DNA from: Tunturibacter psychrotolerans | GTDB lineage: Bacteria > Acidobacteriota > Terriglobia > Terriglobales > Acidobacteriaceae | DNA: 64,000 nucleotides | Assembly: GCF_040359615.1 (NCBI RefSeq) | Contig: NZ_CP132942.1 | Location: 3,596,001 to 3,660,000 of the forward strand | Direction: 5' to 3' | Shown here: one piece after another, positions 9,648 to 19,583 of the stretch | Numbering within the stretch: position 1 is the first letter of the stretch | How the letters are laid out: every line of letters begins with the position of its first letter | Notes under the pieces: model-generated | The model's database searches: none | The model's input: the letters and a program-made list of their open reading frames with translations, nothing else | What the model was told of the DNA's origin: nothing | Made by a program: the position numbers and the translations under genes

Positions 9648-10538
9648 CTAAGCTGCACTCTTCTTGATTGCCGCCAATATTTGTTCCGGCTTCCATTCGT
9701 TTGTGGGATACCAATCAATGATCTTTCCGTCTTTGCCGATCAAAACAGTAGAGAGTGAGTGAGTTAGAGATTTGTTATCACCCGGGGTGACGCCGACGTT
9801 AAAGAATTGCGTCATTGCAGGCAACTCTTTTTCTGTTGGAGTGGCGAAGTCCCAATGAAGAAATCTTTCGTTGGTATAGTTGCCGGTGTAAGCGCCACCA
9901 TAGCTACGAAGAACCTTGGGTGTGTCATAGGTGGGGTCGAAGCTGACGCTGATGAGGTGGGTCTGCTTATACAGCGCGGGGTCGGCGGCGAGCGCTTTGT
10001 CGATGTCGGCAAAGTTGTGGCTCATGCGGGGGCAAAAGTCCGCAAGCTGGCAACGAGTGTAGATGAACGTCATCAGAACGATCTTGCCTTTGAACTGGTC
10101 GAGATGGATTGTGCGATCGCTCTGGTTTAGGAGTTTGAAGTCGGGGACGACATCGCCTGCTGTGGGGACATGGTAGGAAACGGGAGGTTTGTAGTCGGGA
10201 CGTGCCTGCGCGATGACGACGATATCGTCGAGACGAACATCTTCATAGTTGTCGCCCACCTTGTCCGCGAGGACCTTCGCGGTGATGCGGTCGCCGGGGT
10301 GAAGTTCGCTGACGACGCTTGGATCTGCGAGTTTGTAGTCCATGGTCATGGCTTCCATGAAGCCAGGGACATCTTCGCCATCGAGTGTGACGTGCGCGGC
10401 ATCTGTAGAGACGACTCTACCGCGAATAGAGAAGGTCTTTGTTGCGGAAGCTGGTCTGGATACAGTAGGCGGAGTGTTTTGATGGCAGCCGACAAGAAGA
10501 GCAAAGAAGGCGAGAACAAATACAGGCTTGCGAGACAC
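9648..10538 (-). CDS. CusF-like domain fused to a Sco1/SenC domain, lipoprotein
   Basis: The product is 296 residues. It has a lipoprotein-type signal ending LLVGC (Cys18), then a CusF/CopC-like copper-binding module (~residues 36-110, with GFMEAMTMDYKL, where methionines would bind Cu(I)). A Sco1/SenC thioredoxin-like domain follows (~125-295). The Sco metal site is altered from the usual CX3C to CX5C (Cys163 and Cys169, in TRCQLADFCP); the conserved His is near 260 (LTHSL). Sco proteins deliver copper to the CuA centre of cytochrome oxidase or act as thiol reductants. The fusion suggests that copper capture and delivery are combined in one envelope protein. It is divergent from the MFS gene, 55-58 bases away. 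Confidence 0.88.
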   Translation of the reverse strand: MSRKPVFVLAFFALLVGCHQNTPPTVSRPASATKTFSIRGRVVSTDAAHVTLDGEDVPGFMEAMTMDYKLADPSVVSELHPGDRITAKVLADKVGDNYEDVRLDDIVVIAQARPDYKPPVSYHVPTAGDVVPDFKLLNQSDRTIHLDQFKGKIVLMTFIYTRCQLADFCPRMSHNFADIDKALAADPALYKQTHLISVSFDPTYDTPKVLRSYGGAYTGNYTNERFLHWDFATPTEKELPAMTQFFNVGVTPGDNKSLTHSLSTVLIGKDGKIIDWYPTNEWKPEQILAAIKKSAA

Positions 10539-10596
10539 GGGCAGACTCCTGGGTCAATGATAATGGCTGAAACGCAAGATTGCGCAGGGGGCAGTG

Positions 10597-11754
10597 ATGG
10601 AGCGAAGAAGGACGCAGGCACCCTCCTTGGGACTGATGCACTTTGGGTTGATGCTGGCTGGCCTTGGGACGGCGTTGCTCGGACCCATCCTTCCGCTGCT
10701 GGCAAAGGAATGGGGCATGCTGGACTCGCAAAGCGGTCTGCTGATGACGGCGAAGTTCTGCGGTGCTTTTCTCGGTGGTGTCACGGTCTCACGAAATTTG
10801 AGGCAGAGTCTTCATGTGGGGTTGGCGGCCGGTTTCGTGGGCTTCGGTGGATTCGCTGTCGCTCCTTCGATGGGACTCGGGTCCGCGGGTTTGTTCGTGG
10901 GTGGATTTGGTCTGGGACAGATCATCACGTCAGTCAACATTCTGGCGGGTCGCAGGTTCACATCTCATCGCGGATCTGCGCTATCGCTGCTTAACTTTTC
11001 GTTCAGCCTGGGAGCTATGTTGTCTGCGCTTCTGGCTGCGTGGCTGTTGCCGCACTTTACGTTGAGGGGAGTACTCGAGGGGTTCGCGGGACTATTTGTG
11101 ATCGGCGTATTGGTGTTACGGGTGCAGATGCGCGGAGAGGGTTCGCCTATTGAAGACCCTGATGCCGCGTCTGCAGAAGCTGGGCCGCAGACTGGACTGA
11201 GTGGGCGAGTATATCTTTATTTCGCTGGATTGCTCGTGCTTTATGGCGGATTAGAGACGTGCCTGAGTGGCTGGTTGACCACCTTCGCATTGCGATACGG
11301 CGATAAAACACTGGCGGTGAGCGAGTATACGACGCTCCTACTTTGGATGGCGCTGACCTTCGGCCGTCTGGGCGCTTCGGCAGTAATGCTCCGCGTAGGT
11401 GAGAAAACCGCGCAACGTGGGAGTTTGGTGCTAGCCTCTGCTTTCACGGTGGCGTTGGCGACGGCGCATTCTTCGGTGACGATTGCCGGCTTTGCGGTGC
11501 TCCTTGGGTTCAGTCTGGCGCCGTTTTTTCCTGCTACCTTTGCGCTGCTGATCGCAGAAAAACCGACAGCACGAGAGGCAGGAATTGTAGTGGCAGTCTC
11601 CGGGCTGGGGGCGGCTGCGCTGCCGTGGATGATGGGGGTGGTCTCTACGAAAACCGGATCGTTGCAGTTGGCATTGGCTCTCCCCTTTGCGGCAGCCCTG
11701 GGACTGCTGGCTATGAGTCTTTTTGCGCCGCAAATCCGACCGATCGCAGATTGA
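10597..11754 (+). CDS. MFS transporter
   Basis: The product is about 385 residues with around twelve membrane spans and the usual two-half symmetry of the major facilitator superfamily; a gap near residues 185-205 (acidic, EDPDAASAEAG) is the central cytoplasmic loop. No signature points to a particular substrate, although the compact size resembles sugar or fucose-permease-like members. The start is the ATG at 10597 (GGGGG five bases upstream); a GTG directly before it (10594) is equally possible. It is divergent from the copper chaperone gene and followed closely by the AddB-like gene. The protein has no N-terminal signal beyond the first helix (GLMHFGLMLAGLGTALLG). Confidence 0.87.
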   Translation: MERRRTQAPSLGLMHFGLMLAGLGTALLGPILPLLAKEWGMLDSQSGLLMTAKFCGAFLGGVTVSRNLRQSLHVGLAAGFVGFGGFAVAPSMGLGSAGLFVGGFGLGQIITSVNILAGRRFTSHRGSALSLLNFSFSLGAMLSALLAAWLLPHFTLRGVLEGFAGLFVIGVLVLRVQMRGEGSPIEDPDAASAEAGPQTGLSGRVYLYFAGLLVLYGGLETCLSGWLTTFALRYGDKTLAVSEYTTLLLWMALTFGRLGASAVMLRVGEKTAQRGSLVLASAFTVALATAHSSVTIAGFAVLLGFSLAPFFPATFALLIAEKPTAREAGIVVAVSGLGAAALPWMMGVVSTKTGSLQLALALPFAAALGLLAMSLFAPQIRPIAD

Positions 11755-11798
11755 TTCTGTGGTCTGCTTTTCCTGCGATGGTGGCGTATAACCGAAGG

Positions 11799-14534
11799 AT
11801 GGATGGTCGTGGGTTGCTGCCAGGCGGAGTGGTTGGGGCGTTAGATGAGGGCGCGGTCGTTGTAACGAGCAACCAGCGGGCCGCACGGAGTCTTCGGCGG
11901 GGATGGGATCGGCGCAATCGGGAGTTGGGGCTCTCGAGCTGGGCGCCTGCGGCGGTCATTTCCTGGGACGCATGGCTTGCAAGTATGTGGCATCGACTCC
12001 TGGTCGAGGGTCATGTCTCTGAGATGATTTTGAATCGGTCGCAGGAACACGTGGTGTGGAGGACAATTCTCGAGGCTGACGATGAACTGGCAAGTCTGCG
12101 AAGTGTCGATGCGCTGGCCGTCATGGCGGCGGACGCGTGGCGAATTCTCTCTGCCTATGACGGGCAATCGAGGTTGCGGGGAGCAATCGGAAGTTCAGAC
12201 ACGCGATCGTTTCAGCGATGGGCGCGCACTTTCGAGCGACTATGTCAGGCTGAGGGGTTTGCCACGCAGGCCGAGTTAGAAGAAAAACTACGCGACGTGT
12301 GTGAGAAAACCGTCGGAACTGGAAACTTCGAATTAACTCCGAAAAAAGTTGTATTGGTCGGGTTCGATCATATGATTCCAGCACAGAAACGGCTGGTGGA
12401 TGCTCTTCGGTCGGCGGCAGTACAGGTTGAGGATCTACGGCTAGCCGTTTCCACCCAGAGAAGGGTGCTTGTGGAAGCCGAGGAAGACCATCAGGAGTTG
12501 TTGCTTGCTGCGCGATGGGTGCGGAGATTTCTCGAAGAGAACGCCGATGGGACCGTCGCAGTGATTGTGCCTGCGCTTGAAAATGAGCGGAGAGAAATCG
12601 ACCGGTTATTTCGCGAAGTTCTGGCACCGGAACTGGAAGACATCTGTACCGACAGCCAGAATGGGCCATACGAGTTTTCAGTTGGCATGGCTCTGGCGGA
12701 GATCCCTTTGATTGCAGCCGCCTTTGATTTACTGCGCTGGTCCATTGAACCGCTGCCTCTGGAACGAGTAAGTGCGTTGTTGCTGTCACCTTACTTCGCG
12801 ATGACCGATGAAGAAAGAAGTGTGCGCGCTGAGTTCGACGCCTTTGAACTCCGTAAAGCGCGAATGCTGCGACCGGAGATATCACTGCCTGGGCTGGTCG
12901 AGATGATTGAACGATCGAAGCGCCGACAAAAACTTCCTCGATTGCTTAGCACCCTACGAGCAGCGCTGCGTCTTTCGAACCGATTGCAAGGTCTCGATGC
13001 AAGGACGCACGCCGAGTGGGCAGAGCAGATGCGGGAGTTTCTGGTGGCATCGGAATGGGGCTCCGGGCGGAGAGAGACCAGCATCGCATTTCAAACGCGG
13101 CGCAAGTGGGATAGTGCTCTTGATGAGCTCACAACGCTGGACTTTGACGGCGTCCCGGTCGAGTTTGCAGCAGCACTTTCCACTCTGGAGAGAATTGCCC
13201 GCCAGACTATGTTTGCGTCGGAGTCGCGAGGAGCTCCCGTGCAAGTGATGGGTCCGCTCGAGGCCGCAGGAAGCATATTTGATGCGGTTTGGTTCCTGCG
13301 CGCTGGCGAGCTTACGTGGCCAATCGCAACAACCAGCAATTCCCTGCTGCCCTGGCATCTGCAACGCGAATTAGAGATGCCTGGAACGAGTGTGACCCTG
13401 GACAACGAACACGCGCAAAGGATCACGGAACGAATTGCTGCAGGCGCTGGTACAGTCGCATTCAGCTACGCGAAAGAGTCTCCGGAGGGCAGGCAACGGC
13501 CTTCGGCGTTGTTGGCCGCGCTCGGGCTGGAAGCAATTAGCGCAGCAGAGCTTGTAGAGTATGAGCCGCCACGAACAATCGTCGAACTTGAAGAGGTCGC
13601 GGACTCCGCTGCGGTTCAGGCGCTCCCCGACAAGGTCATTCGCGGCGGTGCAAGAGTTCTGGAACTCCAGGCAGCGTGTGGTTTTCGTGCTTTCGCAGAA
13701 CAGAGATTGTGGTCGACGGAGGTCGAGTCGATCGAACCGGGTATGGATGCGAGAGTAAGCGGTACTGTAGTACACCATGCGCTTGAGCACTTCTGGAATG
13801 AGGTCAAAACGCAGGATGCTTTGCGATCGATGAACACTCAGGAACGTGACGAAGTGTTGGAGTGGTGCATCGCGCAAGCTCTAAAAAAAGCAGCGGCGGC
13901 AATTGCAACCGATTGGGACGAGGCCTATATCGAGGTGCAGCGAGAGAGGCTGCGCAAACTTCTGTCCGGATGGTTGGAACTGGAGTTGGAACGAGAGCTC
14001 CCCTTCGAGGTGAAGCTCAGCGAGAAAAAACTTGACGATGTCCGCGTCGGTCCGCTGCGCCTGAATGTGCGCCTGGATCGCGTCGACGTAGTAGAAGGTG
14101 GTGAAGTTCTGATCGACTATAAGACGGGTTCCGCTTCGCCAAATGAATGGTTAACGTCAAGACCCGATGCTCCGCAGCTTCCGTTATATGCAATTCTCAC
14201 GCAGGAGGATCGCTTGCAGGGCGTCGCGTTCGGTCTGGTCCGGGCAGGAGAGGGCCGCGGCCTTAAGGGATACGCTACATGTGACGGCATACTTCCCAAA
14301 GCAAGCAAGCTGAGAGAGGCACCCACACTCGAAGCTCAAATAGAACGATGGAGAGAGGTGCTGGTGGCGTTGGCGGAAGAGTTCTCTTCGGGCGACGCCC
14401 GTGTGCAGCCGAAGACGTATCCGGGAAGCTGCACTCACTGCGAACAGAGACTCCTCTGTCGGCTCGACGTTTCGTTGCTCGAAGAAGACGATGAACACGA
14501 CGAAAGCTCATGGGCAGAGGCCAGCCGTGGGTGA
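11799..14534 (+). CDS. AddB-like PD-(D/E)XK nuclease (DNA repair protein)
   Basis: The product is about 911 residues. The N-terminal ~600 residues resemble the helicase-like part of AddB/TIGR03623 proteins but show no Walker A; the equivalent position reads VVVTSNQRAARSL, so this half is probably not an ATPase. The C-terminal nuclease has GTVVHHALEHF (~655) and IDYKTG (~772). A Cys near 626 plus CTHCEQRLLC (~878-887) form the four-cysteine pattern of an iron-sulfur-stapled nuclease as in AddB. It overlaps the AddA-like gene, and together they should process double-strand breaks for recombination. The start is uncertain: ATG 11799 or ATG 11778, neither with a strong ribosome site. Confidence 0.85.
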   Translation: MDGRGLLPGGVVGALDEGAVVVTSNQRAARSLRRGWDRRNRELGLSSWAPAAVISWDAWLASMWHRLLVEGHVSEMILNRSQEHVVWRTILEADDELASLRSVDALAVMAADAWRILSAYDGQSRLRGAIGSSDTRSFQRWARTFERLCQAEGFATQAELEEKLRDVCEKTVGTGNFELTPKKVVLVGFDHMIPAQKRLVDALRSAAVQVEDLRLAVSTQRRVLVEAEEDHQELLLAARWVRRFLEENADGTVAVIVPALENERREIDRLFREVLAPELEDICTDSQNGPYEFSVGMALAEIPLIAAAFDLLRWSIEPLPLERVSALLLSPYFAMTDEERSVRAEFDAFELRKARMLRPEISLPGLVEMIERSKRRQKLPRLLSTLRAALRLSNRLQGLDARTHAEWAEQMREFLVASEWGSGRRETSIAFQTRRKWDSALDELTTLDFDGVPVEFAAALSTLERIARQTMFASESRGAPVQVMGPLEAAGSIFDAVWFLRAGELTWPIATTSNSLLPWHLQRELEMPGTSVTLDNEHAQRITERIAAGAGTVAFSYAKESPEGRQRPSALLAALGLEAISAAELVEYEPPRTIVELEEVADSAAVQALPDKVIRGGARVLELQAACGFRAFAEQRLWSTEVESIEPGMDARVSGTVVHHALEHFWNEVKTQDALRSMNTQERDEVLEWCIAQALKKAAAAIATDWDEAYIEVQRERLRKLLSGWLELELERELPFEVKLSEKKLDDVRVGPLRLNVRLDRVDVVEGGEVLIDYKTGSASPNEWLTSRPDAPQLPLYAILTQEDRLQGVAFGLVRAGEGRGLKGYATCDGILPKASKLREAPTLEAQIERWREVLVALAEEFSSGDARVQPKTYPGSCTHCEQRLLCRLDVSLLEEDDEHDESSWAEASRG

Positions 14535-17500
14535 TCTGTTTGACATTTCCGAAGGTAATTCTCTTCCAGAAACGACGAGCAGCAAACTGCCACCAGACTG
14601 GCGAGCGCGAGAGCGAGCGCTTGATATTCGACGATCATGGATCGTCGAGGCGCCCGCTGGATCAGGTAAGACTGGTCTCCTCATCCAACGCTACCTGAAG
14701 CTACTCGCCGATGAGAGCGTTGAAGATCCCAGTCAGGTTTTGGCAATTACGTTCACCGTCAAAGCAACAGCCGAAATGCGGGAGCGTGTAATCTCTTACC
14801 TGGAGAGTGCTTCCCGGCGCCAACCTGTGAAGAGCGATTCAGCCTTTGATCGTGAGACACGGGCGTTGGCAGAAGCGGTGCTCCGCCGCAACGCTTCTCT
14901 CGGCTGGGAGTTGCTGCAGCAACCACGCAGATTGAATATCCGCACGATCGATTCCGTGTGTGGAGAGGTGGCGCGATTGCTACCGGTGCTCTCAGGCGGT
15001 GGCGGGCGGCAGACTCCGGTAGAAGATCCGACGTTGATGTATCGCGATGCAGCGAGAGAGACGTTGATGCAACTCGGCGGACACGATGCGGAGTTGGATG
15101 CCGCTCTCCGGACGGTGTTGTTGCATCGCGATGGTAGTCTCCGCGATTGTGAGCGACTGTTGATGGAGATGCTTCCGGCGCGCAACCAGTGGGGAGAGTT
15201 GGTCCCGCTGGGAAGACAGCAACTCGACGACACTTTTCTGGATGAAATGGTGTTGCCCCGGCTGGAACTTGCACTGGAGCAGGCCGTCTGTGCCGGGCTG
15301 ACGCGGCTGTCGCTGAGCTTTCCGCCGGACATACTGCAGGAGCTGGCCTCGCTTGCTGGCGAGATGGGACACGCGGAGGGATATAAGAGCGATCCCTCTC
15401 CGATCGCGTTGTGTGCAGGCCTCCATACTTCGCCGCAAGAGACTGCCGAACATCTCGGGCACTGGCGAGCTTTGATACATCTGCTCACGACGCAGGAGCC
15501 GAAGTGGAGGGCAACTGCAGCGCGCAATCATCTCGGCTTCAAAATTGAAAAACATCATGCCCAGCAATTGAGACTTCTAGTGCAACAATTGTGGCACCGC
15601 GACGATGTGCTTGAAGCGATAAAAAGTGTGAAGAGTCTTCCGTCGGCTAAGTATCCCAACGAGCAGTGGGCCGTTGCGAAGGCGCTCTTTCGTGTTTTGA
15701 ATAGAGCGTTGGTTGAATTGCAGCTAATCTTCGCACGTCGTGGAGAATGTGATTTCGCCGAGCTTGGGCTGCTGGCGCAAGTGGCGCTGCGGAGGGAAGG
15801 CGCCGTCGCCGATTTGAACAAAGCGTGGGGAATGAGGCTTCAGCATCTTCTGGTGGACGAGATGCAGGACACATCCACCAGCCAGTACGAGTTGATTCAG
15901 CTGCTCACGCAGAGGTGGGACGGTCACAGTCAGACGGTGTTTCTCGTAGGCGATCCAAAACAATCGATCTATCTCTTCAGGCAGGCGCGGGTCGAGCGAT
16001 TTGTGACAACAATGCAGACGGAGTTTCTAGGAGACTTGCCACTGAGCAGGTTACAGTTGACGGCTAACTTCCGCTCGCAAAGAAATCTTGTTGAAGCGTT
16101 CAATGACGATTTTTCGCTGCTGTTTCCCCGGAACGTGCGTACGGAGAACCCCGAGGAAGTGCCGTATGTTGAGGCCAAGGCTGTGCGTGGACCTTCGCAA
16201 AGTGGCTCGCTGAATCTCGTGTGGCATACGCGCGTGCTCGCCCCGGCAGTGTCGACGGAGGCGGCAAAGAAAGTACAGCGTCGGCAAACAAAGCGCGAGG
16301 CTCAACAGGTGCGAGCCATTGTCGAAGATTGGCGCGCCAGGCCACTCCCTGAGGGCCGGAATGAACCATGGAAGCTCGCGGTGCTGGTGCGAAGTCGCAA
16401 TCTGCTTACCGATATCGTGACTGAACTGAAGAACGACTCAAAAGGAGTGATACCGTTCCGTGCAGTAGATATCGAGGCGCTGGGTGAGAGGCAGGAGGTT
16501 CTTGATCTCTTTGCATTGACCAGAGCGATGATGCACCCGGCTGATCGCGTAGCGTGGCTCGCGGTGCTGCATGCTCCGTGGTGCGGCCTTGGGCGGGCCG
16601 ATCTGCACCTACTGGCGGGCGCAGATGATCCCATCTGGTCTGAGCGATGCATTGCAGACGCAATCGCAGAGCGAGGGAACCTGCTAAGTGAACAGAGTTA
16701 CGCGAGACTGATGCGCGTGTTGCCCGTGATGCGGGCAGCGGAGGAGAATCGTTCGGGGATCAGTACCACTCAATGGGTGGAGAAGACGTGGCGATCATTA
16801 GGCGGCGATGCGTCTTTGAAACCTGTGGAACTCAGCAATGCACGAAGGTATCTACAGCTTCTGGATGAAGTGGAAGAAGAGGCCGGAACGATTGAAGTAA
16901 ATTTGCTGAAGCGTCGGCTCGATAAACTCTACGCCCAACCGCCAGCAAGCGGTTGGGCAGTCGATCTGATGACGATCCATAAGTCTAAGGGTCTCGAATG
17001 GGACGTCGTGATGGTCCCGGGGTTGCAGAAGAAAGATCCGGCGAATCGCGAAAGGCTGCTGAACTGGAGTGAGATCGATTCTGGAGATGCAGAGGCTGCG
17101 CATATCATGCTGGCGCCAATTGTGGGTCGCGGCGAAGGCTCAAGGGCGTTGAACGATTGGTTGAAGAGCATGGAGAAGGCAAAGGAGGCCGCTGAGAGAA
17201 AGAGACTCTTCTATGTCGCGTGCACTCGGGCGCGCGAGGAACTACACCTATTCGCGTCTCCCAAGACGAAAGCGAACGAAGAGGTCAATCGTCCTCCTGG
17301 GAGTCTGCTGGCTACCGCGTGGCCCGCCGCAGAACGGCACTTTACGGCCGTACCTGCTTCGAAGAACGTCAACCAATTACCCATGATGTTTCCGTTGCCG
17401 GAAGAAGATGAGGGGTTCGTCGGCGATATTGCGGCCAGCATCGATGAAGCTGTGCGACCCGCAATTCTCCAGCGCCTCCCGATCGGATTCAAGCCAGAAT

Positions 17501-18150
17501 CACGATTCTCAGTTGGACAGAGACTCTTTTACGGCGAGGATGCAGGAACACCAGGGACTACGCATTTTGAGAGGCCTGAGGGCTCCTTCGAAGCTCGTGC
17601 TTTTGGCACCGCAGTACATGCTTTCTTAGAGGCGATAGCGAAGAGACTCGTAGAAGGGATAGATGTTGAAGCCTTACTGCGCGAAGTGGAATCATGGACG
17701 CCGCGAATTGCAGCCTTGCTCCGAGGAGAAGGACTTCAGCCGGTCGTCATCGAGCGGCTCGCGCGACGAGTAAAGACGGCTCTCACCAACATGTTGCAAG
17801 ACGAAGAGGGACGATGGGTACTGAGCCGGCACGCTCAGGCGTCGAACGAACTTGCGCTAACCACGTGGAGCGATACTCGCAGCAGCGTCCGATTGGACCG
17901 CGTTTTTCATGGTGGATCCAAATCGCTGGAACCCGGGACCGACTATCTCTGGATCATCGACTACAAAACAGCAACGCATGGGCGCGAACGAGTCGATGAG
18001 TTTCTTGTGGAAGAACGAGCAAAGTACACGGACCAGATGAAGGTTTATGCCCGGATGATGAAAGATCGCGTAACGAGCGGAAAGCTGCGAGTGGGCTTGT
18101 ACTATCCGATGTTGCCAAAGCTCGTTTGGTGGGCCCCTGAAACAGACTGA
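14491..18150 (+). CDS. addA: AddA-like UvrD/RecB-type helicase-nuclease
   Basis: The product is about 1219 residues. Superfamily 1 helicase motifs run in order: Walker A APAGSGKT (~53), DEMQD Walker B (~455), GDPKQSIY, TANFRS, then TIHKSKGLEWD and YVACTRAREELH in the second RecA lobe. The C-terminal PD-(D/E)XK nuclease shows GTAVHAFLEA (~1039) and IIDYKTA (~1155). This matches AddA of the AddAB helicase-nuclease that resects DNA ends for RecA loading. It overlaps the AddB-like gene by 44 bases if ATG 14491 is used, or by 8 bases with an in-frame GTG at 14527 that has a good GGCAGAGG upstream. The stop is 12 bases from the convergent phoU end. Confidence 0.92.
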   Translation: MNTTKAHGQRPAVGDLFDISEGNSLPETTSSKLPPDWRARERALDIRRSWIVEAPAGSGKTGLLIQRYLKLLADESVEDPSQVLAITFTVKATAEMRERVISYLESASRRQPVKSDSAFDRETRALAEAVLRRNASLGWELLQQPRRLNIRTIDSVCGEVARLLPVLSGGGGRQTPVEDPTLMYRDAARETLMQLGGHDAELDAALRTVLLHRDGSLRDCERLLMEMLPARNQWGELVPLGRQQLDDTFLDEMVLPRLELALEQAVCAGLTRLSLSFPPDILQELASLAGEMGHAEGYKSDPSPIALCAGLHTSPQETAEHLGHWRALIHLLTTQEPKWRATAARNHLGFKIEKHHAQQLRLLVQQLWHRDDVLEAIKSVKSLPSAKYPNEQWAVAKALFRVLNRALVELQLIFARRGECDFAELGLLAQVALRREGAVADLNKAWGMRLQHLLVDEMQDTSTSQYELIQLLTQRWDGHSQTVFLVGDPKQSIYLFRQARVERFVTTMQTEFLGDLPLSRLQLTANFRSQRNLVEAFNDDFSLLFPRNVRTENPEEVPYVEAKAVRGPSQSGSLNLVWHTRVLAPAVSTEAAKKVQRRQTKREAQQVRAIVEDWRARPLPEGRNEPWKLAVLVRSRNLLTDIVTELKNDSKGVIPFRAVDIEALGERQEVLDLFALTRAMMHPADRVAWLAVLHAPWCGLGRADLHLLAGADDPIWSERCIADAIAERGNLLSEQSYARLMRVLPVMRAAEENRSGISTTQWVEKTWRSLGGDASLKPVELSNARRYLQLLDEVEEEAGTIEVNLLKRRLDKLYAQPPASGWAVDLMTIHKSKGLEWDVVMVPGLQKKDPANRERLLNWSEIDSGDAEAAHIMLAPIVGRGEGSRALNDWLKSMEKAKEAAERKRLFYVACTRAREELHLFASPKTKANEEVNRPPGSLLATAWPAAERHFTAVPASKNVNQLPMMFPLPEEDEGFVGDIAASIDEAVRPAILQRLPIGFKPESRFSVGQRLFYGEDAGTPGTTHFERPEGSFEARAFGTAVHAFLEAIAKRLVEGIDVEALLREVESWTPRIAALLRGEGLQPVVIERLARRVKTALTNMLQDEEGRWVLSRHAQASNELALTTWSDTRSSVRLDRVFHGGSKSLEPGTDYLWIIDYKTATHGRERVDEFLVEERAKYTDQMKVYARMMKDRVTSGKLRVGLYYPMLPKLVWWAPETD

Positions 18151-18162
18151 CGAAATCGTTCC

Positions 18163-18828
18163 CTACAGAGCATTATTGCTGTGGCGAACGTCCGCACCGC
18201 GAACCCAGAAGATTACATCTTCCGCAATATTGGTGGCATGATCGCCGACGCGTTCCAGGTTGCGCGCGATGATAAGTGCGTTGAGCGATTGCGGAGTCAG
18301 CTCAGGCTTTTCCTTGATGAGAGTGCTCAGTGCGTAGAACGCAGCATCATTCATCTCATCGACCTGATCGTCAAGCCGCAGAACTGATTCAGCCAGTTCG
18401 GCATCACCTTCAATGAAGGCCTGGAGCGACTTGCGCACCATAGCGGAAGAGAGAGAGGCAAGCTTAGGAATATCGACTGGAAGGTCGATATTGGCAAAGG
18501 CGCCCATCTCACGCACGCGCACGGCGATATTGACCGCCTGATCTCCTACTCTTTCGAGATCGGCGTTGATGCGGATCACTGAAAGAATAAAGCGAAGGTC
18601 GATGGCCATGGGTTGTTCCATGGCGAGCAGATCGAGCGCCATCTGATCGATCTCGCGTTCGAGGCGGTTGATGGAAGGTTCGGCGCGAAAGACGAGCTCG
18701 CAGACAGAAAGATCGCGAGTTCGGTAGGCTTCGATCGAGCGCTGAATTGCCTGCTCCGCCATACCAGCCATGACCAGCAGTTTTTCCTTCAACTCGTCGA
18801 GACTCTGATGAAACTTGACGCGCATCAA
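18163..18828 (-). CDS. phoU: Phosphate transport regulator PhoU
   Basis: The product is 221 residues, the usual PhoU length, with two three-helix PhoU repeats: the first ~residues 15-105 with [20 protein letters not shown], the second ~115-205 with [17 protein letters not shown]. These repeats carry the E/D-rich metal-cluster motifs (ExxxD and DHxxN). PhoU links the PstSCAB transporter to PhoR and keeps the regulon off when phosphate is plentiful. It is the last gene of the locus and overlaps pstB by 4 bases (ATGA). The C-terminal ~15 residues ([11 protein letters not shown]) are variable. Confidence 0.95.
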   Translation of the reverse strand: MMRVKFHQSLDELKEKLLVMAGMAEQAIQRSIEAYRTRDLSVCELVFRAEPSINRLEREIDQMALDLLAMEQPMAIDLRFILSVIRINADLERVGDQAVNIAVRVREMGAFANIDLPVDIPKLASLSSAMVRKSLQAFIEGDAELAESVLRLDDQVDEMNDAAFYALSTLIKEKPELTPQSLNALIIARNLERVGDHATNIAEDVIFWVRGADVRHSNNAL

Positions 18829-19583
18829 CCAAACCTCCCGGTGATGTAGTCTTCCGTTCGCTTGTCCCGCGGATTCGTGAAGATTTTGTGGGTGGAATCG
18901 AATTCGACCATCTTGCCATTGAGAAAAAAGCCTGTGTTTTCCGCGACTCGGGCGGCTTGCTGCATATTGTGCGTCACGATGACGATGGTGTATTGGCTCT
19001 TGAGCTGAAAGATCAGATCTTCGATCTTGGAGGTTGAGACGGGGTCAAGCGCGGATGCGGGTTCGTCCATGAGCAGCACTTCTGGATCGACGGCAAGTGC
19101 GCGGGCAATGCACATGCGTTGCTGTTGGCCTCCGGAAAGAGATGCGCCGGACTTCTTTTTCAGATCGTCCTTGACCTCTTCCCAAAGCGCGGCTTGTTTG
19201 AGCGAGCGCTCCACTGTCTCGTCGAGTATGCGCCGATTACGGAAGCCGTTGAGCTTGAGGCCACTGACGACGTTGTCGTAGATAGACATCGTTGGGAAAG
19301 GGTTGGGGCGCTGGAAGACCATCCCGACGCGACGCCGGATTTCGACCGGTGAGGCATCGTTATAGATGTCGATGTCACCCATTTTGACTATGCCGGTAGC
19401 GCGCGCAATGGGATTGGTCTCGTGCATGCGGTTGAGGCAGCGGACAAATGTGGATTTACCACAGCCCGACGGACCGATGAGCGCAGTGGCATGGTTCGCC
19501 GGAATGTGCAGGTTGATGTCCTGCAGGGTATGCGTTGTGCCGTACCACGCGTTCAAATCCTCAACTAAAATGCCGACTCCCAC
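18825..19583 (-). CDS. pstB: Phosphate ABC transporter ATP-binding protein PstB
   Basis: The product is 252 residues and carries Walker [10 protein letters not shown] (~36-44), signature LSGGQQQR (~145) and Walker [14 protein letters not shown] (~165), with the HNMQQAARV switch region typical of PstB. It energises phosphate uptake through PstA/PstC. The start is a GTG at 19583 preceded by GGGAGGAAG; its G is shared with the pstA stop (TAGTG), a 1-base overlap. The longer reading from ATG 19694 would run deep into pstA and is rejected. It is co-transcribed with pstA and phoU. Confidence 0.95.
   Translation of the reverse strand: MGVGILVEDLNAWYGTTHTLQDINLHIPANHATALIGPSGCGKSTFVRCLNRMHETNPIARATGIVKMGDIDIYNDASPVEIRRRVGMVFQRPNPFPTMSIYDNVVSGLKLNGFRNRRILDETVERSLKQAALWEEVKDDLKKKSGASLSGGQQQRMCIARALAVDPEVLLMDEPASALDPVSTSKIEDLIFQLKSQYTIVIVTHNMQQAARVAENTGFFLNGKMVEFDSTHKIFTNPRDKRTEDYITGRFG

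Noticed and set aside
11431..11886. Minus-strand 151-residue frame over the MFS 3' end and AddB-like start
   Set aside because: Overlaps strong MFS coding and has no recognisable domain; likely a shadow.
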